Below are positions 1 through 22,300 of a stretch of DNA of 64,000 nucleotides, piece by piece. The notes beneath the pieces were generated by a model that was not told where the DNA came from, did not search any database, and saw only the letters and a program-made list of their open reading frames with translations. This stretch comes from Gonocerus acuteangulatus (lineage: Eukaryota; Arthropoda; Insecta; Hemiptera; Coreidae): positions 80,184,214-80,248,213 of the forward strand of contig OX328126.1 of NCBI GenBank assembly GCA_946811695.1. Direction: 5' to 3'. The number at the start of each line of letters is the position of its first letter. Within the stretch, counting starts at the first letter, position 1. A program made the position numbers and the translations under genes.

Positions 1-1000
1 ACTTTTTTTATATTTGTAATGAATAACTCATTACTAAATTTATTTAATTTTGTCCTTGGAACCTTAGCAGGGTTTTATTTCATGAATTATCAATACAGTC
101 CTATGCCGAGCTTGGCCAGCATAAACAACCCCCTAACATTACTCCGTGTTAAATGTTTGGCACCATTAATTCTTCAACACTTATATAAAAGAAAATTACA
201 AAAATTTCCCTCTCAGCTTGAAAATACCAATTTAAAAGGTTGCTCAAACTGACCTCTTTCATAAATGAGGGAGGAAACTGAACCATCTTCCTTAGAATAG
301 TACTTATTGTATAGAATTAGTAGGTTCTTACCCATTGCATGGTTTGCAAGGAATATTCCTTCTCAGCTGGAGTTTTGTTGATTTTCCGTTATACAAATCC
401 TCCAGTGTAACTCTGAAACAAATTTAGTCAGAATTAATTAATGCTCCTTTTCAATTACAGCTGTTTTAGATAATATAATGAATAACTTGAGATAGATCAT
501 GCAGTTCAGTTACGCATGTGTGAACTTTAAATATATTTCCCCATTTCAATGGACAACATGCCATGTGAAACACTAGAATCTGATTATGTATTGTTTAGGA
601 TAATAGAAAGCTTTGAGAGGTCAAGCAAGGCAGAAAGCGTTTAATGTTTATCAATACTTAGGCAAAGCTAAGGCTGAAAACAGTTTAAGCTGGACATAAA
701 TTGGAGTTATGCCCTGGAAATATAGGCCACGCCCCTTTCCTTTTAAACTGCACGATATATCTGAACAATCTATACATTATAATATTTTTAAATATGGGCT
801 ACTACTGGTTGCTATTCTTTATAAACTTTCATATGAATTAGAAGGCTCTTCATATCGATGAAAAATATCTACCCAAAGCAAGATGATTCGAAAAACCAGT
901 GTCTTAAAATTTGGTGGCCACACATGCTAATCACTGACACAGGGAGGCTCTCTGTGCTTAAGGTTGTGGGGCCCATTCTCACTAGGAGTATAGATTTTTC

Positions 1001-1038
<38 letters not shown>

Positions 1039-2389
1039 GGTAAACTGACAATATTATGTAAAAATGGCCAATTCATTTAATAGTTACGAGCTATTTTATG
1101 ACCTTCAGAGAAACAACGTAATCTACAGTAGAGGGATGATTCATCCTTATCTTGAGAATTTTTTTTGCAATTCCGTATAATTTTGTTAATGTTCTTTTAT
1201 TTTTGAACATGTCACCATACATTTACTGACTTTTTCCCAGTTTCCTCAGCACTGCCTGAAGAAACCGCGTTTATAAGAGACCTCCTTAAAGAGTCTGCTT
1301 CTTCCTTCACTTCGTTATTTAGACATATACTATTCTAGTATTATCACAAGCAATATCTATTTATCTCATTTTTATATCAAGGTTCTGTCCTTTTTATTTT
1401 ATAAATTTAATGTGTATGCTCGCTGCTGCCTCTGCTCTCTTTACTACATCTGTATATTTCTACCTGTCCACTTACAAACAGAACACTAAATTTTCTGAAC
1501 ACTTTTAAATGAAAATCCCATTGGCAATACACAATAGGTAATACTTTCTGGCCACAAAACGTAGTAGAAATATAGTAAATAAATTGGAAAACATCAAATG
1601 TCTGTTAATAAAATATTTTATTCTAACCCTTCCTTACTCCAAACGTAACAAAAATTTCAACATATTAGTTTATGAAAGTAGAACATGCAGAAAATGTTTC
1701 AACTGAATCCCATAATTCTAAGTACCAAAATCAAAGACAACAAAAAGAACCGTTCGAATAATCGAAATCAATTACTTTAAAGTTTTAAGCACTTATTTCT
1801 TTGATTGACATCGCCTAATCAAAACTTTCATCAGAACCTTTTTTGTAGAGCATTTAGTAAGCTTTCTAATGGTAATCTTCCGTTTGCCAAGATTCTCAAC
1901 CTTTTTCGAGATATTAAGGAAAGTATACAAAGTTACCAAAACTTTTTATGTCTGTTAATAAAATATTTTATTCTAACCCTTCATTAACTCCAAACGTAAC
2001 AAAAATTTTAACATATTAGTTTTAATGAAAGTAGAACATGCAGAAAATATTTCAACTGAATCCCATGATTCTAAGTACCAAAACCAAAAACGGTATTCAA
2101 AAATTATTTTTCCAATTTTCTCGAAAACGGTTAAAGCTATTGCCTTGAAAATGGTTTCATTCGTTTTCCTAGCCCAAGAAGCCTATAAAACGAGTACTTA
2201 CAAGCTTATGAACTCAAAAGCGTAAGTGTTATGATTTTTTTTTGCACGAATTTCGCCCCAAACGCCATCTTCCAGTGGGCGGATTCTGCTGGTTAACGAA
2301 CTTGACCTTTCAAATTAGACAAAAGATTTTTGTACCAAATTTCATCAAAATCGGATCATTACTCTCTGAGCTATGCCACAAACAGACAA

Positions 2390-2422
<33 letters not shown>

Positions 2423-3531
2423 AATTTGAACCACTGTCATTTTCGGTCTCTAGGGGTTCTGAAACGCAAAAGTTTCTAGTCGGCACTTCCGGATTGTTTC
2501 ATGAGATCAACCTTATAAGCGGGGTTCCTCCCTATGAAAGGAGGGAGGAACCACGCTAAAAAAAAGTATCAAATTTATCTTTTAAATATGTACTTTTAGA
2601 TTTGCTTATTATTTTAAAATGGTATATAGCCAGTTTCATTGATCAAGAACAAAAATAATACCCCACAGGTGAACATTACATTTTAGCTTAAAGAGTAATT
2701 CAAGGAAATGCACAATCGAAATAGACCAATCTTGCTTGCTTATTTTCACAACTTATCTTTATTTGAATAATTAAAAAAAATCTGTGACGCAGGAGCAAAT
2801 CTAGCACATTACTCAGAAATAGAGAAGTGTACTCTGCACGCCTGAATGAATTGTTTGGGATAGCCAATATAAATACAAAAAAATCCCTCAGCGGGCCAGC
2901 TGTCGTGGCATATTTGACACTTAACTAAATTGTAATTAATTCACTAAAAGTATATCATTTCAAAAGTTTCTTCCCTTCATTATATTTTGTTATACATGTT
3001 AGCTGAAATAACTATACAAGAGGAAGACTTGGGCCTTGATGGAAATTCTTTTCAAAGCCATCGGTCCTGAAAGTGTTTTAAGAGAGACCCTCAATTATAA
3101 TAACAACGCAAAACAACCAAGGTCCTAAGTTTGACACCTTAAATTGAACATAATACACAGTAAATCCTTCTAATAAACTGATTCTGTCTTTTGGTTTTTT
3201 TTTTTATTACACATTCCTCATTGATTGGGGATCAAGTCAATGGAGTTTTGGAGTTAGCGGGAACTATGGATATTTTAAGAGCTAACTCAATAGCTGTATT
3301 ATCTTGGCATGAGCTAAAGGGAAATTAAAGACTTGAACATAAAAACTTCATTAACAGGAAAATTCTCTCAGAAATATTTTTCAAACTGTCTTTTTCCATT
3401 TCTGGACTATTCAAATTTTTGTTTTTATAGAAGACAATAAAATAGGTAGAAATTACTAGGTTATCCATTGGTGGTTTGCTATTAATAATGCATTGTTATT
3501 AGATTATATAAAGTGCATGTTCAGTAGTTAC
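1..3531. other. DNAJA2-like intron 2 (partial), repeat-filled
   Basis: No further J-protein exon is recognisable on either strand. The stretch holds an A-run at about 1003-1036, a Helitron-like repeat (about 1598-2560, listed separately) and, near 2785-2880, a piece of another interspersed repeat that recurs near 32105-32230, 36545-36710 and 62120-62250. The rest is unassigned AT-rich sequence. Confidence 0.6.
1598..2560 (+). repeat. Helitron-like interspersed repeat with internal ~350-bp direct duplication
   Basis: A segment beginning TGTCTGTTAATAAAATATT near 1598 recurs near 1948, so about 140 bp is present twice, 350 bp apart. The unit 1748-2556 is matched in inverted orientation at about 45303-46140, and fragments occur at 49740-50060, 54050-54176 and 62290-62720. 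It contains (TA)n/(CA)n at 2392-2422. It ends in a hairpin (GGTTCCTCCCT...AGGGAGGAACC, 2524-2552) followed by CGCTAA, which resembles a Helitron 3' end (hairpin plus CTRR). The 5' TC end was not verified, so the class is tentative. Open frames here are not conserved as protein. Confidence 0.5.
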
Positions 3532-3797
3532 CGCAATGAATGTAGAGTGTCATCTCCTTTGCGTGGACCTCGTTGTTGCCCACCGAACATACTAAATAAC
3601 TGCGAGAAGAGATCAGGACCCATCATCCCGCCATCAGACATACCTCCTCCTTGGATACCTTCGAGTCCGTAAGTATCGTACACTTCTCTTTTACGTTCAT
3701 CTGAGAGTACTTCATATGCAAACGAAATCTCTTTGAATCTATCGCCCGCTTGGGGGTTTTTGTCTGGATGGAATTCCTTAGCAAGCTTCCTATAGGC
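3532..3797 (-). CDS. DNAJA2: DNAJA2-like exon 2
   Basis: 266 nt from an AG acceptor at 3799-3798 to a GT donor at 3531-3530. It opens with [13 protein letters not shown] and ends ...[14 protein letters not shown]. It contains the HPD motif and the end of the J domain. It ends in phase 2, so a further exon is required; none is seen down to position 1. Confidence 0.93.
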
Positions 3798-6171
3798 CTG
3801 GAAAATCGAACGGCTTGTATTAGAAAACAGAATTAAAGAAATGAAGACCTTGTCATAAGCTCAAATTAACTCTTATATTCCTCTTGGGACGGCGTTGCCT
3901 TGGGTGGCCTTAGGTTAGAAGCTTTCCATCACCATATTACGATTAGATTATGAAAACTTTACATTCTATAAACATTGTATTTAAATTTTACATGCTTAAA
4001 AAATGTTGAAAGATATATCAGAGAATGCAAAAAATACTACAAATATTTGTTCAATACAGTAATATTTTTTAACTAATTAACCTCTTTGATTCATTTGCAG
4101 GAACAAGAATTTACATATTAAAGATTGTGACATAGGCTAGTATTTCTTAGTACGGCAAAACAAATACATGATGTGTCTGAGCAGCCATCAACTCAGGCAA
4201 AGCAAGTACATGAAATAATATGGAATACATAGTGTAAATAAACTACCACGCTGAATGGATACTGCCAACGTAAAAAAAAAAAAAAAAAAACAAGGAAAAA
4301 AGTACAAAAATGTCCAAGCCGTTTAGAGATATTATTCAGTAAGTAAAATAAGTTAAAATATAAAAGAGCTTTTGCTTGACAGGAATTCCTTTCGTTTGCA
4401 AAGATTTTCAAATACTTTCTGTTCCAAGGACATAATGTAACTTATAAAGAGACTAAGTTCACACATAGGGTTCCAGTTCAAGGAGTTAACTCTTCAAAAC
4501 CCAGTAGTAACATGTTCCAACCACTCACTGGACTTTCAAATTTTTGCTCGCTAACTATTACAGAGGAAAATCACCTTTCAAAAACAGCCAATGAAAACAA
4601 AAATAAAGAAAGGCTTTATTTACAATGAACACATGACTGCTTTTCCAGAGCTTAGCAGAGAGAAAAGAGGATTCACTCTTTTGTATTACCTTCCTGGTAA
4701 TCATAGATTATCAAGATAGATAACGGTAATTTTTTTTTTAAAGATAGCTTTAATAATAGGCATTGTTTTCATTTTATTGCCATCATGACATACATGAATT
4801 ATCTTCCTACTTATCATGTTTATGAAGTACACAACTGGTAATTTATAGTTCTGTGGAATTTGTTCTTTAAAGGAGAACTTCATCATCTTGTAAGACCAAA
4901 ACTATCATTGCCTGCTTGAATATTGAATAACCACAAACAGTTTTGTCCTTGAAGACACAACAGAATACATTATGTCAGTCTATAGACTCAATGACAGACA
5001 AAACTGGAAGGAATAAGATAACTAAAAGTTGTCCAGTGACTAATATTGTCTACAAGGGCTACCTCGAAAATTAATGAAAGCTCTTAGAAATAATCCAAGA
5101 TGCATTTACATAGAAAATAGAGGAATAGAAAGGGAAACAGCAAGTTCAAAACTCAAGCACTTTCATTTTCAAAATTAAATGACAGGGGTTAATAATGGCT
5201 CCATTGTAGTAAGAAGGTCAATGTGAAGAAGCTGCCAAGATCAGGGGCACATTTCTTATAATATAGAAACTGATTGTAGTAATACTATCTAACTTGTTAC
5301 TTCATACCAGACAAAAATAATGTAAAACAAACATTCCTTTGGCCAGAAGGGAAATGAGATACCTTAATGCAATGGAAACAAACACAAAATTTTTGTAGAA
5401 TATATATAAATAGATGGTTTTTTTTTCTAAAAAAAAAAAACTTACCTCTTAATTCTTCATGTAACAAAAGGCACATTCATAATCTCAGGATAATTATTAA
5501 TATTTCTAGGTAAAACAAGTATTAAAAAAACTAACTTCTTTATCATAATTATAAAGAAAACAACTCAAATGGCGATTCATTGTAAGCTTCCACAAACAAG
5601 AAGGAGAACAAATAGGTTCCCATGCTATTTAATTTATGTAAATTATTTTCATAAGTTACATATAACTAATATTAAACAAGATTATGGCATTCTCAAAGTA
5701 AAAAACAGAACACGTATAAAATGGCTTAACTGGAATAAGAAAAACAATTACATTTCTCTCTGCTCATGTAACAATATTTATTAAAGAGAAACTATTTTGA
5801 ATGATTACAAATTAACATTGAAATAGCTCATGTCAATAAAAACCTTAGGTAACAAAAGAAACTTCCTAAGTGAATAAAAAAAACGGATTTAATTACAGAG
5901 TGTAAAATCTGGGCTAGTTTTCACAAAAGAACAAGAAAATAACAACGCCGCTGTTACAAATGCCATTTAATATCGAAATAATAAGCAAGGGTAAAACAAA
6001 GGACACAAAACAAATCAAAGATATTAATAAAATAGTACATATTAAGAGTTAACTAGGATAATTTAAACAAAAATAGCCTTAAAGGAAGATTTTTATAACT
6101 ACCTTTTTGATTTCTGAATCAGAAGCATTTCTGTGGACACCTAAAACATCATATAACTTAGTATCTGCCAT
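3532..6171 (-). CDS. DNAJA2: DnaJ homolog subfamily A member 2-like co-chaperone, 5' part of gene (2 exons)
   Basis: Two minus-strand exons, 6171-6103 and 3797-3532, join in frame to give the N-terminus of a type A J-protein. The J domain starts with [17 protein letters not shown] and carries the HPD tripeptide in [19 protein letters not shown], the Hsp70-ATPase-stimulating motif. It is followed by the [16 protein letters not shown] helix and the start of a G-rich/GF-type linker ([19 protein letters not shown]). Known for the family: cytosolic Hsp40 that delivers clients to Hsc70. The cysteine-rich zinc domain and C-terminal substrate domains are not found in the window, so they must lie left of position 1. 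Donor and acceptor sites are canonical. The gene is divergent from TFIIS, with start codons 360 bp apart. Confidence 0.93.
3798..6102 (-). other. DNAJA2-like intron 1
   Basis: A 2.3-kb AT-rich intron between the two J-domain exons with canonical ends. I see short A/T runs (4273-4290, 4729-4740, 5419-5441) but no recognisable gene or mobile element. Confidence 0.75.
6103..6171 (-). CDS. DNAJA2: DNAJA2-like exon 1 (coding part)
   Basis: 69 nt encoding 23 residues from ATG (6171-6169) to IKK, ending at a phase-0 GT donor (6102-6101). The ATG is chosen because it gives the exact [11 protein letters not shown] start usual for DNAJA2 proteins. Confidence 0.92.
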
Positions 6172-6530
6172 AATTTCTGTAACTGAAAGAGCTGAAAAGA
6201 GCAGGAGTCCATCAACAACACATGATCGAGAATTAGTTTCGATCTAGTTACCTCAGAGAAATAATTTTATTATCGAACGTATTAAAGTTATTAAATCTAT
6301 GTAAAAAAAATTAAATTGCATTTTCTATTAATTTTTATGTTCGTCATATGATATGATTTGAAATGATTCTAGTGGCACGCAATTCAAATGGCTTACGTTT
6401 TAAGTCTTGACTGTTGCGGTACTTGGTTGCGAGTTGTTCGGGAGGCGGCGTCATTATTGTCTGTTGACTGTAAACACTATCGGATTTTGGATTCTCTGCA
6501 CAATTACTATAGGTTTTTTTTATTTAGACA
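6172..6530. promoter_or_regulatory. Shared divergent 5' region of DNAJA2-like and TFIIS genes
   Basis: The 359 bp between the two divergently oriented start codons must contain both 5' UTRs and promoters. The region 6400-6450 is locally GC-richer (GGAGGCGGCG), unlike the AT-rich surroundings. No TATA box or other element can be assigned with confidence. A bidirectional housekeeping promoter is an inference from the spacing. Confidence 0.5.
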
Positions 6531-17269
<10,739 letters not shown>

Positions 17270-17582
17270 AGAAGTCCAACGCTTTGTGGTATATCTGTAA
17301 ATACTTCACCAATTTGTCTCGCTGGAGACAATGATATAAATACAACTATGTATATTAAACAAGGCTCAGGATGGCCATGTACAAGCGACCCTGAAGACTT
17401 ACAGCGTACAGTGTACGTTACAGTCTATTGTGTGTTTGAATTCGATTACACTTTCTCCATGGTCACTATTCATTAACAAAAAAAAAAAGAGAGTTTTTAG
17501 TTTTTGTTATAGTCATTTTGTGTTGTGATGTTTTATCGAGTTTTTAATGCTCAAATTTTCACAGATCAGTCATTAATGGTTT

Positions 17583-17702
17583 AATAAACTGACAACTGTG
17601 TAGCTGTGTGTATAATTCTACAATTTTATTCACTTACAATGAATCATTGTATTAAATTTATTTGTCTTTATTGGTGTAAATTATTGAATAAACCTAAATA
17701 AA
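17583..17702 (+). terminator. TFIIS polyadenylation signals
   Basis: AATAAA occurs at 17583-17588, 17687-17692 and 17697-17702, giving 3' UTRs of about 330 to 450 nt after the stop at 17269. The last two are a close pair and the likelier main site. Confidence 0.6.
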
Positions 17703-18069
17703 ACCAAGGATCTCAGTATTTTATGCTGTTCATTTTTTATCCTTTCAAACTTACAAGTTTTCTAATGATAGTGTTTTACTTTTTAGCATCGTTCCAAAGA
17801 AGAAACCTTCTCATGACATTTTCCAGATGATGATTTGAGTAGAAAGGAACATGTCTAACACCATTCTATCAAAATTTCAAGTTACTTTTTTTTCTTCTCT
17901 GGTATCATTCCTGTTTGTATTTAATCCTCAAAACATTTTAGTTAATTGATACCTTTTCAAATTCTATAGTGAGTAAATATTCTGTAAGGTTTTAATATAC
18001 AAAAATTAATGAAAAACATTTTTTTTTTCGTCCATGTTGTGGTTTTTCCATTAGTCGGTCCACTTTTAA

Positions 18070-18696
18070 CCTTTTCGATGCGAGGTGGGCTAGCTGCCTA
18101 CTCTCTCAACAGGCGGATCAAACTCCCTCTCCTAGAGCGGCCGTATGCACCATTTTTTTTTGTTTTTTTTTTTTTTTACTTAGGCGCTCGTTACTAATCA
18201 TCCTTTTCATGTTTATCTTATGTGAACGACGACGTATATTACTTGAAAGGATTTATTTACTACAATTTAGGTATGCAGCAAACCTACAATAACCATTAAA
18301 CACAAAGTTTACTTACTTTTCTTCCCTACATTTCTCTTTCTACTTCATTCCGAATCCACTGCTTGTTTTTAGACGTGAGTCTTAAATGTAGCAATGAAAA
18401 TGTTTTTTATTTATTATTATAATAAGCTACTCCTATATTATTTACAGTTTCGCTAAAAAAATGCCCTAAGAACATTTTTACCGTGCACACCTCTCACAGA
18501 CGCATGTTACTTACAACGTTCAAAATTTGTATGTTACTAGTTAAGGGTGAAGCCAGAAAAGATCCCCCATACCTGCTTGAGCATTCTATACACGCTCAAG
18601 GCTACAGAGGGCTAAGAATCAAGATATACAGCTGTGGCGAGAATACTCTGGCGTCGCCTCTGAGGGACATCTTTTTCGGACGTTGCAACGAAAGGG
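18070..18696. mobile_element. TTAA-flanked MITE (piggyBac-like), 627 bp
   Basis: TTAA at 18066-18069 and 18697-18700. The ends CCTTTTCGATGC and, reversed, CCTTTCGTTGC form short inverted repeats. It is non-coding and lies between the TFIIS 3' end and the 3' end of the Reeler gene. Confidence 0.65.
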
Positions 18697-18781
18697 TTAA
18701 GGGTCGAGAATTAACTAACTGGGAGTAAAAAAAGTATTTAACCACTAAACAATAAGTAATTAACAAAAATTAAAGTAATAC

Positions 18782-18787
18782 TTTATT
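18782..18787 (-). terminator. Candidate polyadenylation signal of the Reeler gene
   Basis: AATAAA on the minus strand about 445 nt downstream of the stop codon at 19235-19233. It is a reasonable but unproven 3' end for the transcript. Confidence 0.4.
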
Positions 18788-19232
18788 TATAATATACATA
18801 CACTGCAAGTTTGAACTATGTTAATATTTGTACAGGGGGAAATAATTCATATAAGGAAATAGAGAATATTGTCTAAAAATCTGAAACAAATTTCTATAAG
18901 TTGTTTAAGTTAGTAATTTTGTTCAAATGATGTCTACTTTTTTAAATTTACTAATTCTTAAAAAAAAAAATTGCCAGCGCACTATTTTAGTCACATGCAG
19001 AAATAACGAGTTTGCACTACTTGTTTCCTTCTGATATCCTGTACTTTAAGGTACTGTTGACAGTTTGTTCCCTACTGAAGGGATTGTTTACTTTTAAAAA
19101 AAATATTCATTTTAAATTACGTGCCTTTATGCAATATGTGCTTAGTACATATTGTAAAGCAAAGCTGATAATTATTGAAGATAGATGATTGAAGCACATC
19201 TTGTTCTGAAATGAAGCGCTGCTAGAAATAAA

Positions 19233-19305
19233 TTATTTTGAAACAGCAACTACTGGTCCCTTTTGTGCCACCCAGAACTCTCCTCCGTTCTTTGCCACGG
19301 TAGCA
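19233..19305 (-). CDS. Reeler protein exon D (C-terminus)
   Basis: 73 nt from acceptor GTTTCAG to TAA. It encodes ATVAKNGGEFWVAQKGPVV and the final AVSK. The phase-2 join with exon C gives FIATVAKN, as expected for the last Reeler strands. Confidence 0.9.
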
Positions 19306-22300
19306 CTGAAACAAAAAATACAAAAATCATCCATGTTTGTTTATATAATTCTTATAAACAATGAAGAATATTATTTTTTACCTATGTGCGAGAGTGATCC
19401 TTTGCTATTATAAAATTAATGTTATCAGTTTTCTAGATAATGCATACAATTTCTCTAACATTGTGAACTACCATTACCTTTGTATTTTTAGTAAAAGTGA
19501 AAGGATTTTAGTTGATGATTTATGATAAAAAATTGTGTATCTTTACACTCACATTATAAATAATGTTCGTTTGAAAAAGAAAGGACATTTTATTTTAACA
19601 CTATAACTGCCACCCAAATTTCAAAGTGCGGCCCAATGTGTCATTTTAATGTTTTTCCAGACAACAACTCAAAAGTGAATAAATAAACTAGGATAAATAT
19701 TTTTAAAAAAATTATTCGGCACATTCAGCACACCAAAACCACTTTTGTTTAAGGTCTAAAATACTTACCTTCAATTAAAAAACCATTGAAAGAAGTCGAA
19801 TCTGACTGAATCACCGTGACACTTGAAATACGGCAAGCCTAACTAATTGCCAGTTGGTGTTTTTAAGCTTTTCCTCCGTTATCAAAGCCGGGGAAGTGAA
19901 AGCTAAGGGATTGTCAAACTCCTACGCTTAGTCAGGCCTGGGACACAGCGAGACAACCTTACTCTAATTATGCGTCTAACCTGGCAGTCAACGTGTTAAG
20001 TAATCAACACAAGTGGATTTGGTTTTGTCATTTCAAATGGAGCTCTTTTTCTTTAGTTTCATTTACTCTTTCTCTTTATGTATTTAATTAAACTTTGAGC
20101 CTTTGGAAAATAATAATAAATAAACTTTAATAGTGCATTACATTTAATTTTAAGTCAAAATTTTTAACATCCTATTTATAGTGACAGCTAGCTTGTTCGA
20201 ATGATCTATCTATATGTTACCACTTTACTAGTAAAATCAGGGAATATGATATTTCTTTTTTTGAAAAAAAAAAACAGCGACTATCCCTTGTGGAAATAGA
20301 GCTCACTACATTAGGCATCGAGGGAAACCTCACCAATGTGAATCATGAATAGATTGTACAACAGACTGCACACAAGCAAAATAACAAGAAACACTCACCT
20401 CAGCATCGCAAATTTAAACCTGTTTTGCTCTTGTCTTCTAAGCTGTCCAAAATGTTTTAAAATTATTGATACAGCGTGATTTTTTTCTGAACTATATATA
20501 TTTTTTAAATTAACGAAAGTTATAAAACACAAAGGCATTAAATGAATATATTTCATAGCACTCACATGAATTGTACTGATTCCTGGAGATCTTTAGGTGC
20601 TGTCCAAACCACGCTCACAGACTTCTTCACTGATGGGCTTGTGTGTGTTAGGGCATTCTGAAATAAGAAAGTTTCTCAAATTTTTTTTTTTCACATCATC
20701 CCTCTTAAATGAGTGTATTTTTTCATATGTGGTATAAAGTAGTTAACAAGTTATTATTATATTTTTGACCTATTTTAAAAAATAATACCATACCGCTAAA
20801 CATTAAAAAAAATCTGAAGCCTTTGAATGTTAAAGCAAGACCTTCAGAGCCCCTTCTTTGGACAAACTAAATTCTGATTCATTGTTATAATTCCAGTTGC
20901 TCTTCATTCCCAAACCGTAAGTTTTGATTTCAACTTCCATGAAGAATATAAGAGTAGTCTCCATCAATTCCTAGGTTTGGATATCTGGCACCCTGTAGAC
21001 CCAAAAGGAAACCCATCAATCCATACGTAAGGAAACCCACCGGTCCCATCAACTCTTAGATAAGGATCCTCCTACCCGAACCCATCAATAAATAAGTAAG
21101 GAATCCCACTAGCCCCATCGACTCTTAGATAAGGATCCTCCTACCCGAACCCATCAATAAATAGGTAAGGAATCCCACTAGTCCCATCGAATCTTAGGTA
21201 AGGAAACCCACCTATCCCATTGACTCTGCATAGCCAATTATACTAGCTACCCATGGGTAAGGAAACACAAAAATATCATTGAATCATAAGTAATGAAACC
21301 CATCTATCCTTTTGACCCATAGGAAAGGATAAAGTTCTTTAGGGGGATCACCTACAGGGTTATCCTCATAACCTAGGGATTTCCTTACCTACAGTCCGAG
21401 CCAGATGTAAGGATATCAATAGGTAGCAGGGACTGAAAGTTGTTTACTCCAGATGAAGTGAAGATTCATAACATTTGAGATCTTGTGAAACACTTTGGAA
21501 AATGAATGAAATCAACAAACCCCTGCCTTAATAGGCCAGGAAGAATGCACCCATGAAAATGTTTTTAAAAAATGTCTTCTGATTTTCTTCGATCCTGTCC
21601 TATATAACAAGAAGACCAACCCGCAGGACCTGTGCTATCTCAGCGTATTTCTGTTGTTATCCCTAGTGTCATTTGGAAACCTTAGAGTCCAAAATAGGTA
21701 ATGTTTTGACTTGATCATTCGCTGGGGGACATTTTTTCTTTCAGCAAACGGAAAAGTATCATGTAACCCCCGAGGAAACCGGATGTAATGCTGGAGAAAA
21801 TTGATGGTTAAAAAACTGCAACACAATGATGATTTTTGCAGGAAAGTAGAAAGAAGTTTTTTGGTTTGTTTAACGGTGTATTATCAATTGGGTTATTAAC
21901 ACCTGGCTATCCAAAGGCTGCCACCCTTTTATAATGCCAACAGCACGTGGTCGGTCACCTATTCAGGTACTGGCCACCCCCGACGTTGCTTAACTTCGGT
22001 GATCAACGAGAACAGTGCATTCAACATGGCTATGGCCATTGGCTAGGTTTATTATATTAATGAACTAGCAAATTTTAATATTGTTTGTTGGCATAATGTT
22101 TTATTTTGGACCAGATTGGCAATCCTGCTTACCTTCTTATTTTTTTTTTTTTTTTTATTTTTTTTTTTTTTGTTTCTTAAGGCGTACCAACCTTTTAGGA
22201 TATTAACGCCACAGATGTTAAATAAAGTTTGGAATTTTATTTTATAAATCTATGGTTGTAATAGTTGTTATTAAGCCTTTATGTGATTAAATTATTGTCT

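Noticed and set aside
2025..2225. Protein-coding gene shared by 2025-2225 and 45665-45865
   Set aside because: Both lie within copies of the same interspersed repeat; amino-acid similarity follows from DNA similarity and no start, splice or family evidence exists.
21936..22043. A functional 5S rRNA gene
   Set aside because: About 11 nt are missing from the 3' half, there is no T-run terminator at its end, and a SINE tail follows directly.
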